Shown piece after piece: positions 8,113 through 16,089 of a DNA stretch of 41,515 bases. The translations under genes and the position numbers were made by a program. The DNA is from Limiplasma sp958448555 (lineage in GTDB: Bacteria > Bacillota > Clostridia > Christensenellales > Aristaeellaceae). Positions within the stretch are counted from its first letter, which is position 1. Every line of letters starts with the position of its first letter. The DNA lies in NCBI GenBank assembly GCA_958448555.1, contig CAUDEL010000026.1, forward strand, positions 1-41,515. The letters are read 5' to 3'. The notes under the pieces are model-generated. The model did not search any database. It was not told the origin of the DNA and saw only the letters and a program-made list of their open reading frames with translations.

Positions 8113-8151
8113 GGGGTTCGTCCCGGTTTGTGAAAATATTTGCAATATGCC

Positions 8152-9015
8152 TCACAGAAGCAGTAGTCCCGTGCCCGCCACCAGCAGCACGAAGCCTGCC
8201 AGCGCGCGGCGGCTGAGGCGCTCGCCCAAAAAGAGGCGGCTGAAGAGGATGGTGACCACGACGCTGAGCTTGTCCAGCGGCACCACCACGCTGGCGGGGC
8301 CCTCCTGAAGGGCGCGGTAGTAGCACAGCCAGCTCAGCCCCGTCGCCACGCCGGAGAGGAGGATGAAGGCCAGGTCCCGGCGCCCCACCTGCCGTACCTG
8401 CTTCTGGCGGCCGGTGACAAGGACCATGATCCAGGCCATGCCCAGCACCACCACGGTACGAAGCGCCGTGCCCAGGTCGCTGGGTACGTTTTCGATGCCC
8501 ACCTTGCCCAGAATGGCGGTCAGCGCCGCGAACACCGCCGAGAGCACCGCATAAAGAAGCCAGCCGCGTCCGCGCGGGGCGGCGGGGGCGGCTTCGGGCC
8601 GGCGCTCGATCATCAAAAGCGTACCCGCCATGATCCCGGCCATCGCGGCGGCTTTCAGCCAGGTGATGGGCTCGCCCAGCAGGAGCCAGGCCAAAAGCAT
8701 CGTCAGCACCGTGGAGCTCTTGTCCACGGGCGTGACCTGATTGACCGTTCCCAGCTTGAGCGCGTGGAAATAGCACAGCCAGGAGGCGCCCGTGCACAGG
8801 CCCGAGAGCGCCAGAAACAGATATGTCCTGCCGTCCAGCTGCGCAAGGTAGCCCTCCAGCCCCTGCGCCAGCACCAGCAGCCAGGAAAACGCCAGCACCA
8901 GCGTGGTTCGGATGGCCGTGGCCACGGTTGAATCCGTGTCCCGCACGCCCAGCTTGCTCAGAATCGCCGTCATGCCTGCAAAGAGGGCCGACAGCAGTGC
9001 CATGAGGATCCACAT
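8152..9015 (-). CDS. EamA/DMT-family transporter
   Basis: This is a ten-helix membrane protein of the drug/metabolite transporter superfamily (287 residues). Two homologous halves each open with a similar pattern: MALLSALFAGMTAILSKLGV at the N-terminus and YAVLSAVFAALTAILGKVGI midway. Each also has a TGASWLCYF / TGLSWLCYY motif followed by VDKSSTV or LDKLSVV. Substrate cannot be predicted; relatives export amino acids or metabolites. The ATG at 9015 follows AAGGAGCGATCGGGC, and a longer frame upstream lacks family sequence. It diverges from rlmA with an 88-bp gap. Confidence 0.88.
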   Translation of the reverse strand: MWILMALLSALFAGMTAILSKLGVRDTDSTVATAIRTTLVLAFSWLLVLAQGLEGYLAQLDGRTYLFLALSGLCTGASWLCYFHALKLGTVNQVTPVDKSSTVLTMLLAWLLLGEPITWLKAAAMAGIMAGTLLMIERRPEAAPAAPRGRGWLLYAVLSAVFAALTAILGKVGIENVPSDLGTALRTVVVLGMAWIMVLVTGRQKQVRQVGRRDLAFILLSGVATGLSWLCYYRALQEGPASVVVPLDKLSVVVTILFSRLFLGERLSRRALAGFVLLVAGTGLLLL

Positions 9016-9103
9016 GCCCGATCGCTCCTTTGTCCGGCAGGGAGCGGCCGCCCCGCTGTCGAATTCTGTCGTGATTCTTTCTCTATACAAAGGAGAGTGT
9101 CCT

Positions 9104-9952
9104 ATGAAACCGGCCATTCTTGCCCAGCGGCTCCGCCCTGTTCTTCCCCATCTGATCTGTCCTCAGTGCGGGGCGGCGTTTGCGCTGACGGACCAGAGCC
9201 TGATCTGCCAAAATGGCCATTGCTTCGATCTCAGCCGCCGGGGATACGTAAACCTCGCCCCTTCTCACCGCCAGAGCGCGGAAAAATACGATGCGGCGCT
9301 CTTTGAAAGCCGCGGCCGCATCCTGGCGGACGGGTTCTACGCGCCCGTGCTCGAGGCGGTGTGCGGCCTGCTGGAAAAACGCTTCGGCGAAGCGCCCTTT
9401 TTGCTGGTGGACGCCGGCTGCGGCGAAGGGTACTATGCCCGCGCCGCGGCCCGCCGCTTCCCCGCAGCCGGGGTCATCGGCCTCGATCTCAGCCGCGATG
9501 CCGTGGCCCTCGCCGCCCGCGGGCCGGAGCCCGTACGCTGGTTCGTGGCCGATCTCAAGCACCTGCCCGTGCGCGACGGCGCAGCCGGCGCCGTGCTCGA
9601 CATCCTCTCCCCCGCCGATTACGGGGAGTTCCGCCGCATCCTCGCGCCGGACGGGGTGCTGGTCAAGGCCGTCCCAGGGCCGGACTACCTCCGCGAGATC
9701 CGCGCGGCCGTCCACCCCTACCTACGCAGCGCCGCCTATGACAACGCCGCGGTGCTCTCCCACCTGCGCCAGCATGCGCAGATTCTCTCCGAAACGCCCG
9801 TCCACGCCGTCCTGCCCCTCACCGCCGCGCAGTCGCGGGACTTTCTGCGCATGACGCCCATGACGTTCTCCGTGCCCCCGGAGGCGCTGGAGGCCGTTCA
9901 TTTGGACCACATCACCATCGACATGCGCGTCCTTTGCTGCCGGATGGCCTGA
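9104..9952 (+). CDS. rlmA: 23S rRNA (guanine-N1)-methyltransferase, RlmA family
   Basis: This SAM-dependent enzyme (282 residues) of the RlmA(I)/RlmA(II) family methylates N1 of a guanine in the helix 35 region of 23S rRNA. An N-terminal zinc finger is formed by C19, C22, C35 and H39. It is followed by FDLSRRGYVNLAPS, a family hallmark, then the SAM motif VDAGCGEGYYA, and motif IV-like LDILSPADYGEF. Which guanine (745 or 748) is modified cannot be told; Gram-positive TlrB-type enzymes act at 748 and can confer tylosin resistance. The ATG at 9104 follows AAAGGAG. It converges on divIVA across a shared terminator. Confidence 0.88.
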   Translation: MKPAILAQRLRPVLPHLICPQCGAAFALTDQSLICQNGHCFDLSRRGYVNLAPSHRQSAEKYDAALFESRGRILADGFYAPVLEAVCGLLEKRFGEAPFLLVDAGCGEGYYARAAARRFPAAGVIGLDLSRDAVALAARGPEPVRWFVADLKHLPVRDGAAGAVLDILSPADYGEFRRILAPDGVLVKAVPGPDYLREIRAAVHPYLRSAAYDNAAVLSHLRQHAQILSETPVHAVLPLTAAQSRDFLRMTPMTFSVPPEALEAVHLDHITIDMRVLCCRMA

Positions 9953-9959
9953 CGGCACG

Positions 9960-9989
9960 AAAAAAGCCTCCAAAGAGAGGCTTTTTTTT
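9960..9989. terminator. Bidirectional terminator between rlmA and divIVA
   Basis: The palindrome AAAAAAGCCTC-CAAAGA-GAGGCTTTTTT has T runs on both strands. It lies 8 bp after the rlmA stop and just beyond the divIVA stop, so it can end both converging transcripts. Confidence 0.92.
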
Positions 9990-10001
9990 GCAGCGCCGGG
10001 C

Positions 10002-10511
10002 TTACTTCTTGAAGAAGCCCTCGCCCTCGAGCATGGACTTGTATTTATTGACCAGCGCCAGGAAGCCGTCCTTGTACTCCGCGGCGGCTTTGCGCATGGA
10101 CTCCAGCTCCGTGCTCAGGGTCTCCCGCTCGCTCTGGGCGTCGTCCACGATCTGGCTGGCCTTTTCCTCGGCTTCCTTGACGATGGCGTCCGCCTTGGTC
10201 TTGGCGCTGTCCACGGCCTCGTCCGCCAGGCGCTGGGCGCTGAGGAGGATGCTCTCCAGCGTCTCGCTGGTCCTGGCAACCGCCGGCTCCGCCTTTGCCA
10301 CGGGCTGCGGCGCGGGCTTGACGGACTCGCGGGCGGCCTCCGCCTCCGCGCGCGCCTTGCTCAGCTCGCTTTCCAGCTGGTCGATCCGCTCCTGCATGTT
10401 GGTCATCTCGTCGCAGATCTCATCCAAAAACTGGTCCACGTCATTGCGGTCATATCCGCCGCCCTTGAGTGCAAACTCTTTGTCGTAGATATCGTCGATC
10501 GTCAGTGCCAT
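10002..10511 (-). CDS. divIVA: DivIVA-domain cell-division/polarity protein
   Basis: This 169-residue coiled-coil protein binds curved membrane at the septum and poles. The membrane-targeting N-terminal domain is LTIDDIYDKEFALKGGGYDRNDVDQFLDEI (residues 3-32, quoted in part: the motif is KEFALKGGGYDRNDVD). Coiled coil follows at about 35-60 and 90-155, with a short Pro/Ala linker between. Two ATGs (10517 and 10511) are in frame; AGGAG sits 7 bases from 10511 but touches the other, so 10511 is chosen. It is the last gene of the ylm-type division cluster, as in Bacillus. Confidence 0.92.
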   Translation of the reverse strand: MALTIDDIYDKEFALKGGGYDRNDVDQFLDEICDEMTNMQERIDQLESELSKARAEAEAARESVKPAPQPVAKAEPAVARTSETLESILLSAQRLADEAVDSAKTKADAIVKEAEEKASQIVDDAQSERETLSTELESMRKAAAEYKDGFLALVNKYKSMLEGEGFFKK

Positions 10512-10538
10512 GGTCATTCTCCTTTCGTCGTCTCCGAT

Positions 10539-11297
10539 TCAGTGCTTCCGGCCCGCGCCGTATCGTATCAGCCTTAATGGCAAACGGCCTTTTTTGGTAG
10601 GCGCCCCCACCTGTGCGACCACGAGGCGGCCGCATCCGCGCACGGAGATGGCGTCTCCTTCGCCCACGCGCGCGTCCGGGCGCAGAGAGGGCAGATGGCG
10701 CAGCTTGACATGGCCCGCTGCGATTTTCTCGCACGCCGCCGCCCGCGACAGCCCAAAGCCGCCGGCGACCACCGCGTCCAGCCTGAGGCTGGAAACCGTG
10801 TCGCGCACCTCCGTGCCCTCGGGCGGCTCCAGCTCGGGCCAGGCTTCCAGCGCGCGGACCCTCAGGCGCACACGCCCGGCGGAGAGGAGCGATTGCGCCA
10901 CATGCTCCGCCATGCGGGACTCCACAAACACATACGCCCGGTCCGCGAGCACCGCAATGTCGCCAATGCAGGAGCGGCTCAGGCCAAGGCCCAGAACGCT
11001 TCCCAGGATGTCGCGATGTCCCGGCGCGCTCTGGCCGGGCCAGGTCAGCTCCAGCGCCGTGATGGGAAACACCGCTTCCTCCTCCCCGTCGGGAAGGAAG
11101 CAGGCAACGCGGCGCTCGGCGTCCTCATAGCCGCCTTCGGCGAGCACCCCTACGCCCTGACGGCGGCCTGCGGCCTGCGCCGCTTCCAGCTCCGGCGGGC
11201 TGAGAAAGCCGCTGAAGCACGGCCTGTCCGTACGGCCCGCCCGCGACGCAAGCTCATCCAGCCTGCGCGATGCAAGCGCCATCTCCTCCTCGCGCAT
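10539..11297 (-). CDS. ylmH: S4-domain RNA-binding protein, YlmH family
   Basis: This 252-residue protein has the YlmH layout: an N-terminal domain with FSGFLSPPELEAA, a middle region with HRDILGSVLGLGLSRSCIGDI, and a C-terminal S4 RNA-binding domain beginning LRLDAVVAGGFGLSRAAACEKI. YlmH relatives bind ribosomes and have been linked to ribosome-associated quality control and to division. The ATG at 11297 overlaps the yggT stop (TGATG). A second ATG at 11282 directly after GAGGAGGAG is an alternative start. Order yggT-ylmH-divIVA matches Bacillus. Confidence 0.9.
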   Translation of the reverse strand: MREEEMALASRRLDELASRAGRTDRPCFSGFLSPPELEAAQAAGRRQGVGVLAEGGYEDAERRVACFLPDGEEEAVFPITALELTWPGQSAPGHRDILGSVLGLGLSRSCIGDIAVLADRAYVFVESRMAEHVAQSLLSAGRVRLRVRALEAWPELEPPEGTEVRDTVSSLRLDAVVAGGFGLSRAAACEKIAAGHVKLRHLPSLRPDARVGEGDAISVRGCGRLVVAQVGAPTKKGRLPLRLIRYGAGRKH

Positions 11298-11575
11298 CAC
11301 AGCACAAGGCGCCTGAGCAGGTTGATGATCCAAATGGCGATGTCAATGACCAGCCAGACCACCAGCGGCGAGAAATCCAGCGGCATCATCCTCAGCCTTG
11401 GGAAGAAGCGGTACAGCAGCTCCCGGAAGGGGCGCAGAACGGGCTCCACATAGGAAGCGGCCTTGTACATCAGCTCGCTGCGGGGCATGACGAAGCTCAT
11501 GATGCAATAGATCAGCAGCAGCGTGCTGATAAGGCGCAACACCCAGACGATGATTCCAAGCAGCCCGGATATCAT
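11297..11575 (-). CDS. yggT: YggT/YlmG family membrane protein
   Basis: This small membrane protein (92 residues) has two hydrophobic spans (about 5-25 and 68-88) separated by the YggT signature VEPVLRPFRELLYRFFPR. Homologs lie in the division cluster of Gram-positives and plastids and affect membrane or nucleoid organisation, with biochemical role unsettled. The frame opens further upstream, but the ATG at 11575 follows AAGGAGGAGCCA. It begins 10 bp after the sepF stop. Confidence 0.88.
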   Translation of the reverse strand: MISGLLGIIVWVLRLISTLLLIYCIMSFVMPRSELMYKAASYVEPVLRPFRELLYRFFPRLRMMPLDFSPLVVWLVIDIAIWIINLLRRLVL

Positions 11576-11585
11576 TGGCTCCTCC

Positions 11586-12569
11586 TTACTGCATGGCGGC
11601 ATAGCGGCCCGTGGCGCCGCCCACGGCCGCGTAGGTACCCGTCGCCCCGCCGGCCATCATGCTGCCGAAGCTGACGGGCATGCGCTGGGTCCCCTGCGCC
11701 TGAAAGCGCGTGGTGGGCGAGCCGGAGGAAAAGCCCGACACGGGGCGCTGCGGCTCCTGCTCGGCGGGCTGCTGGTAGCCGTAGCCCTCATAGGGCTGAC
11801 GGACGAAGCCCTGCGCCTCCGGGGCGGCGGTGAACTTCTGCATGGCGGGATCGAGGACCACGCGCACGGAGGGCGAGGAGATGAGGTAGATGCCGCGGGG
11901 CGAGATCTTGTTGAGCGCGCAGCCCAGCGTGTAGGCCGCGCCGCTGAGCATGTCCACGCAACGCTGCCGCTCGCTGTCGCTGGCGATGAACTCCATGTTC
12001 AAAAACACGGAGGCGTTGGTCTTGATGTAGGCGATGACGTCCTTGCACTCGTTGCGGCTGCGCAGGAGCACGATGTACTCCACATGGGCGTAGACTGAGC
12101 CGTCGGCGCTGCGCTGCATGCCGGGGAAGGGAACGACGTTGCCCATCTGCTGGCCGTAGGCCGGCTGCTGGGCGCGCTGTTCATAGGCCGGCTGCTGCTG
12201 GGCATAGGCCGGCTGCTGATTGTAAGCGGGCTGCTGCTGGGCATAGGCCGCCTGCTGGGGATAGGCCTGCTGCGCGGGCGCCTGCTGAGGCGCCGCGGGC
12301 TGCTGCGCCTCGCGCTCCCGGTCATAGCGGCTGCGATAGGGCACGCGGCCGCCATACTCCCCCTCGCCATGTCCAAAGGGGTCCAGCGGCTGGCGGCGGG
12401 GCGCATCCTCGCCCTCCTGGGGCTCCTGAGCGATCTCCCGGTCCATGCCGCCATACGCCTGTTCGGCCTCGGACGAGCCATAATAGCTGCCCGGTCCCTC
12501 AGCCTCGCCGCGGATAAACCGCTCGCTCTTTTCCGTCAGCCAGTCTCCGATCCTGCGAAAGATTCCCAA
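11586..12569 (-). CDS. sepF: SepF-like division protein with long disordered linker and tail
   Basis: SepF binds the membrane through an N-terminal amphipathic helix and bundles FtsZ. Here the helix is MGIFRRIGDWLTEKSERF, and the SepF fold lies at about 158-240 (VEYIVLLRSRNECKDVIAYI, then FLNMEF, then RGIYLISSPSVRVVL). Unusually, a Gln/Pro/Ala/Tyr-rich linker (about 88-142) with QQPAY-type repeats separates the two, and an 85-residue tail ends in duplicated GGATGxYAA. The total of 327 residues is about twice that of Bacillus SepF. The start is a TTG at 12569 with AGGGGG nine bases upstream. Neighbours yggS and yggT confirm the assignment. Confidence 0.88.
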   Translation of the reverse strand: MGIFRRIGDWLTEKSERFIRGEAEGPGSYYGSSEAEQAYGGMDREIAQEPQEGEDAPRRQPLDPFGHGEGEYGGRVPYRSRYDREREAQQPAAPQQAPAQQAYPQQAAYAQQQPAYNQQPAYAQQQPAYEQRAQQPAYGQQMGNVVPFPGMQRSADGSVYAHVEYIVLLRSRNECKDVIAYIKTNASVFLNMEFIASDSERQRCVDMLSGAAYTLGCALNKISPRGIYLISSPSVRVVLDPAMQKFTAAPEAQGFVRQPYEGYGYQQPAEQEPQRPVSGFSSGSPTTRFQAQGTQRMPVSFGSMMAGGATGTYAAVGGATGRYAAMQ

Positions 12570-12596
12570 CTCAACGAACCCCCTATGCCGCGCGTC

Positions 12597-13340
12597 TCAG
12601 TCCCGGCGATACAACGCCGTGCCGATTCGCACCATCGTAGCGCCCTCGCGCGCTGCAATCTGATAATCGTTGGACATGCCCATGGACAGCTCCCGCATTT
12701 CCACGCCGTCCACGGCTTCGTCGCGGAGCTGCTCAAAGAGCGTCCGCATGCCGCGAAACAGCGACCTGAGCACATCGGGCGGCGCGTCCAGAGGCATGAT
12801 GCTCATCAGCCCTTGGACGTGGATGTTGGGAAAATCCCGCATCTGCCTCAGGAAGCCCAGAACCTCCTCGACCGGCATGCCGCCCTTTTGCGGCTCCCGC
12901 GCGATGTTGACCTGCACCAGCGCGGGCAGCACGCGGCCATGCTCCGCCGCGCGCCGCTCGACCTCCTGCGCAAGCGCGAGGCGGTCCAGCGTATGCAGCA
13001 TGCACACATGATCTATTATACCTTTGACTTTGTTGGTTTGCAACCGTCCAATCCAATGAAGACGAAATTCCGGCGCGATTTTTGGCAGCTTGGGCAGCGC
13101 CACCTGCGCGCGGTTTTCGCCAATATCCAGAATATTCAAGGGTTTCAAGGCATTGATGACGGCGGGGCCAACGGTCTTGGTCACGGCCACAAGACGGGCC
13201 GGCGGAGAATTTTGGAAGCGATTTTTATCCAATTCTTCCAAAACCTTCGACACGTTGCGCCTGAGCACCTGCGCGTCCAATTCCTCCACAAGCCCGGCCG
13301 TGGCGTGCTTTTCAAGCGTTTGCTGCGATTCTTCGTACAT
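12597..13340 (-). CDS. yggS: YggS-type PLP homeostasis protein
   Basis: This PLP-binding alanine-racemase-fold protein (247 residues) buffers cellular pyridoxal phosphate and has no known catalysis. The PLP lysine lies in LVAVTKTV. HWIGRLQTNK, VQVNIAREPQKGG, LMSIMPLD and LSMGMSNDYQIA are all family motifs, and RIGTALYRRD closes the phosphate site. The ATG at 13340 has only a weak ribosome site. Corresponds to ylmE in the Bacillus cluster, directly upstream of sepF. Confidence 0.94.
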   Translation of the reverse strand: MYEESQQTLEKHATAGLVEELDAQVLRRNVSKVLEELDKNRFQNSPPARLVAVTKTVGPAVINALKPLNILDIGENRAQVALPKLPKIAPEFRLHWIGRLQTNKVKGIIDHVCMLHTLDRLALAQEVERRAAEHGRVLPALVQVNIAREPQKGGMPVEEVLGFLRQMRDFPNIHVQGLMSIMPLDAPPDVLRSLFRGMRTLFEQLRDEAVDGVEMRELSMGMSNDYQIAAREGATMVRIGTALYRRD

Positions 13341-13362
13341 TTTTCGTCACCAGCGCCTTTCG

Positions 13363-14886
13363 CTACTTAAACAACCGTACCGTCTGTCCCGCGGTGAGCA
13401 GCCCCGTCTGCACGGGCGTGATGTAGGCGTTGCCGCCTTCCTGGCGCAGCACCGTGACCGGCACGAAATTCTGGCTCGTCTCCGATACCACCACCACGCC
13501 TGTCGCGCCGTTTTGCGTATAGAGCGCACCCTCGGGCACGAGCAGGCAGTCCACATATTCGCCAAGCTGCGCCTGGCAGGTGCGCATATACAGGACGTCC
13601 CGCACATCCCCGATGACCGCCAGGCGCAGCAGCAGCTCTCCGCCCGAGCGGGTAAAGGAGAGCACCTGCGCATCCACGACGGTGTTGGTGAACTGCTCTA
13701 GCACCAGCTTGTAGGTGGTGCCTTCCACGGGATTCCAGTTGGTGTTGCGCACCAGCATGAGCACGGCGTAGTTGTTCTGCTTGACCAGCCGGTAGAGGTT
13801 GGTGCGCCCGCGCGCGGCGGTGGAGGTCTCCGGGCGCTCGCCGTTAATCATGGCGCGCACCTCGGACGGGGTGTACTTCTCGTACTCGCTGGGGGTCAGG
13901 GCGTATTCAAAGCCGTCGGTATAGAAGCTGACGATGCTCTCCTGGGTTGCGACGGTCTGGTTGATCCAGCTGTCGATGCGCCGCTGCTGGTTGGTTTCGT
14001 CGTCATAGAGGCGGTTGAGGCGCATGTCGCTGGAGTACTTGCTGCGGAAATAGCTCTGGCGCTGGTTGATGGCGGTTTCCAGGATCGTCTCCTGGTTGCC
14101 AAGGTTTCCCCGGGCGCCCTGCACGAGGCTTCGCACCTCCAGGCCGCGTTCGATGACCTCGCTCTCCAGGCGGATCATCTTCTGGTCGAAGCTCGTCTCG
14201 CTCTTGAGCAGCGTCTGCTGGTATTCCTTGATGGCGTCGCGGCAGTTCTGCAGCGCGGTCATCTCCTTGGTGCTGTAGCCGGTGGAGTAGACGTAGCAGA
14301 TCACGTCGCCGCGGTAGACGACGCTTCCCTCCTGGGCCACATAGTCGATGTACTGCACGCCCTCCTCGTCATAGGCCGTCTCGTTGCGCACGATGAGCGC
14401 GTCGCCCGTGTAGGAATTGCCCAGTGAGCTCATCTCCACCACCGCCGTGCTCTGCGGCCGGGTGCCGACCATGTCCTTGAGGAAGTACCACGCTCCGCCG
14501 CCGATCAACACCAGCGCCAGAACCACCTTCCACACCTGGCCCCCGCCGGAGGGCTTCTTCTTCCTGCGCTTTTTGCGCCTGTGGGGCAGCTCCTGCTGAG
14601 GCTGCTGCATGGTGGGCATGGCCGGGGCCTGCTGCATGTACGCCTCATACTGCATCTGCTGAAGCTGCTCAGGCGTAAACATCTGCTGAAGCTGCTCGGG
14701 CGTATACATCTGCTGGAGCTGCTCCAGAGTGTAGGGCTGCTGCTCGTATCCATACCCCGGATAGGGCCACTGAGGCATGCCCTGCCAGCCCTGCCCGGGC
14801 TGTGGCTGAGGCGGCGCGCCGGACGGCTGCTGCCAGGAAGGGTCCTGAGGATAAGGGTTTTGCGGTTGGTTGGGATCCGATTGCAC
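13363..14886 (-). CDS. HlyD-like membrane-anchored protein with Q-rich N-terminal repeats
   Basis: This is a 507-residue, single-pass membrane protein. The first 100 residues are cytoplasmic, rich in Pro/Gln/Tyr, with three tandem nine-residue repeats of the form YTPEQLQQM at 52-78. A basic stretch (HRRKKRRKKK) precedes one helix (about 119-137, VWKVVLALVLIGGGAWYFL). The outside part has a split barrel/biotinyl-lipoyl-like region (ALIVRNETAYDEEG, GSVVYRGDVICYVYS), a helical hairpin (about 205-310) and a C-terminal barrel (LLVPEGALYTQNGATGVVVV), the plan of HlyD/RND adaptor proteins. No export ATPase or permease is adjacent. The start is GTG at 14886 after AGGAGG. Exact role unknown; homologs commonly precede the yggS-sepF cluster in Clostridia. 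Confidence 0.75.
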   Translation of the reverse strand: MQSDPNQPQNPYPQDPSWQQPSGAPPQPQPGQGWQGMPQWPYPGYGYEQQPYTLEQLQQMYTPEQLQQMFTPEQLQQMQYEAYMQQAPAMPTMQQPQQELPHRRKKRRKKKPSGGGQVWKVVLALVLIGGGAWYFLKDMVGTRPQSTAVVEMSSLGNSYTGDALIVRNETAYDEEGVQYIDYVAQEGSVVYRGDVICYVYSTGYSTKEMTALQNCRDAIKEYQQTLLKSETSFDQKMIRLESEVIERGLEVRSLVQGARGNLGNQETILETAINQRQSYFRSKYSSDMRLNRLYDDETNQQRRIDSWINQTVATQESIVSFYTDGFEYALTPSEYEKYTPSEVRAMINGERPETSTAARGRTNLYRLVKQNNYAVLMLVRNTNWNPVEGTTYKLVLEQFTNTVVDAQVLSFTRSGGELLLRLAVIGDVRDVLYMRTCQAQLGEYVDCLLVPEGALYTQNGATGVVVVSETSQNFVPVTVLRQEGGNAYITPVQTGLLTAGQTVRLFK

Positions 14887-14921
14887 GGCGCTGCGCCTCC
14901 TTTCTTAAAAAACGTCAGCCC

Positions 14922-15656
14922 TTACGCCTGCGCGCCGATGGCCCGCAGGCGGCTGAGCACGCGCCGCTCCAGGCGCGAAACCTGCATCTGTGAAATGCCC
15001 AATCGCTTTGCCGTCTCACGCTGGCCCAGCCCGTCGCGGTAGCGCAGGGTGAGCAGCTCGCGTTCCACCTCGCCGACCTTGGAGAGCAGCCAACCGGCCA
15101 GCTCGTTTTTCTCCATCTCTTCAAAGCGCTCGTCCACGCCGCCCAGAAGGTCGGAAAGCTGCGTGTCGCCCTCCTCGCCCACGGGCATGTCCAAAGAGAC
15201 CGTGTCGCTTTGCATGCGCAGCGACATCAGCGCCAGAAGCTCCTCGGGGCCAAGCCCCATGCGCTGTGCCAGCTCCTCCGCGGTCGGAGCGCGCAGGTGC
15301 TCGCGCTCGAAGCGCTCCTGCTCTCGGGTCATCTGATAGAGGCGCTGGCGCGTGTCGCGCGGCATGCGCATCAGTCCGCTGCGGTCGCGCAGGTAGTTGC
15401 GCACATCCCCCGTGATGGTCGGCACGGCATAGGTCACAAAGCGGAAGCCCCGCGCGGGCTCGAAGCGCTCCAGCGCCTTGAGCAGTGCCAGGCCGGCCAC
15501 CTGCTCCAGATCCTCCGTCTCCACCCCGCGCCCGGCGAACTTGCGCGCCACGGCCCGAGCCAGCGGCAGATAGGCTTCAAACAGCTCGTCCCGGATAGAT
15601 GGGTCATGGCTGGCGGCATACCTCTCCAGAAGAGGGATCAAATGCTCGTCGTTCAT
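14922..15656 (-). CDS. RNA polymerase sigma factor, SigB/SigF/SigG type
   Basis: This group 3 sigma-70 factor has 244 residues. Region 2 contains DLEQVAGLALLKALERFEP and FRFVTYAVPTITGDVRNYLRD. Region 3 follows (LRAPTAEELAQRMGLGPEEL), and region 4 ends with the helix-turn-helix RETAKRLGISQMQVSRLERR. The ATG at 15656 follows GGAGGAAGCC; a longer upstream frame is only a shadow of the neighbour. It lies 14 bp after an anti-sigma-like gene, which suggests control by a partner switch. In Bacillus sigG sits upstream of the same ylm cluster, so a sporulation sigma is possible, but sequence alone does not decide between stress and sporulation types. Confidence 0.88.
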   Translation of the reverse strand: MNDEHLIPLLERYAASHDPSIRDELFEAYLPLARAVARKFAGRGVETEDLEQVAGLALLKALERFEPARGFRFVTYAVPTITGDVRNYLRDRSGLMRMPRDTRQRLYQMTREQERFEREHLRAPTAEELAQRMGLGPEELLALMSLRMQSDTVSLDMPVGEEGDTQLSDLLGGVDERFEEMEKNELAGWLLSKVGEVERELLTLRYRDGLGQRETAKRLGISQMQVSRLERRVLSRLRAIGAQA

Positions 15657-15670
15657 GGCTTCCTCCGCTC

Positions 15671-16060
15671 CTAGACGGGCATCGAACACTCGATGCCGTA
15701 GACGCCGTCGCCATCCTGTTCCAGTTGGACCTCGGGCATGAGCGTCTCCAGCACGCCGCGTGTGATGTCCAGATCCAGCGAATCCCCCGCCTGCGTCCGA
15801 TTGCGCTCCCGGGCGAGAAATCCCACATGCAGACGTCCGGCCTCCACGCGGGCGCTCACCTGGATTTGCTCGGGACGCCCGGCCTGGTTGAGCAGGCAGT
15901 CCACGCACTCACACGTCACGGTGCGCAGATCTCCCAGCAGCTCCATATCGAGCCCGGCCGACATCCCCAGTCCGCACAGCGTCATGCTGGCGACCAGCAC
16001 ATAGTCCTTCCGGGCGGGAATGATGAGCCGCACCTCGCGGGAAAGATCGACCTGATTCAT
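15671..16060 (-). CDS. Anti-sigma factor-like protein (degenerate SpoIIAB/RsbW fold)
   Basis: This 129-residue protein precedes the sigma gene by 14 bp. Its pattern resembles SpoIIAB/RsbW kinases: an N-terminal strand REVRLIIPARKDYVLVASMTLCGLG, then a helix ELLGDLRTVTCECVDCLLN, and strands QIQVSARVEAGRLHVGF. The Asn of the N-box that holds Mg-ATP is replaced by C55, and no DxGxG or GxGL ATP-lid motif follows. It therefore looks like a non-catalytic relative. The ATG at 16060 follows GGAGG at 8 bases. Function as sigma inhibitor is inferred from neighbourhood and weak fold resemblance. Confidence 0.6.
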   Translation of the reverse strand: MNQVDLSREVRLIIPARKDYVLVASMTLCGLGMSAGLDMELLGDLRTVTCECVDCLLNQAGRPEQIQVSARVEAGRLHVGFLARERNRTQAGDSLDLDITRGVLETLMPEVQLEQDGDGVYGIECSMPV

Positions 16061-16089
16061 CCGGCGCACCTCCATGTTCATGGCAACCT

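Noticed and set aside
9016..9103. Divergent promoters between the EamA gene and rlmA
   Set aside because: Candidate boxes (TATACA rightward, CAGAAT leftward) lack convincing partners at 16-18 bp.
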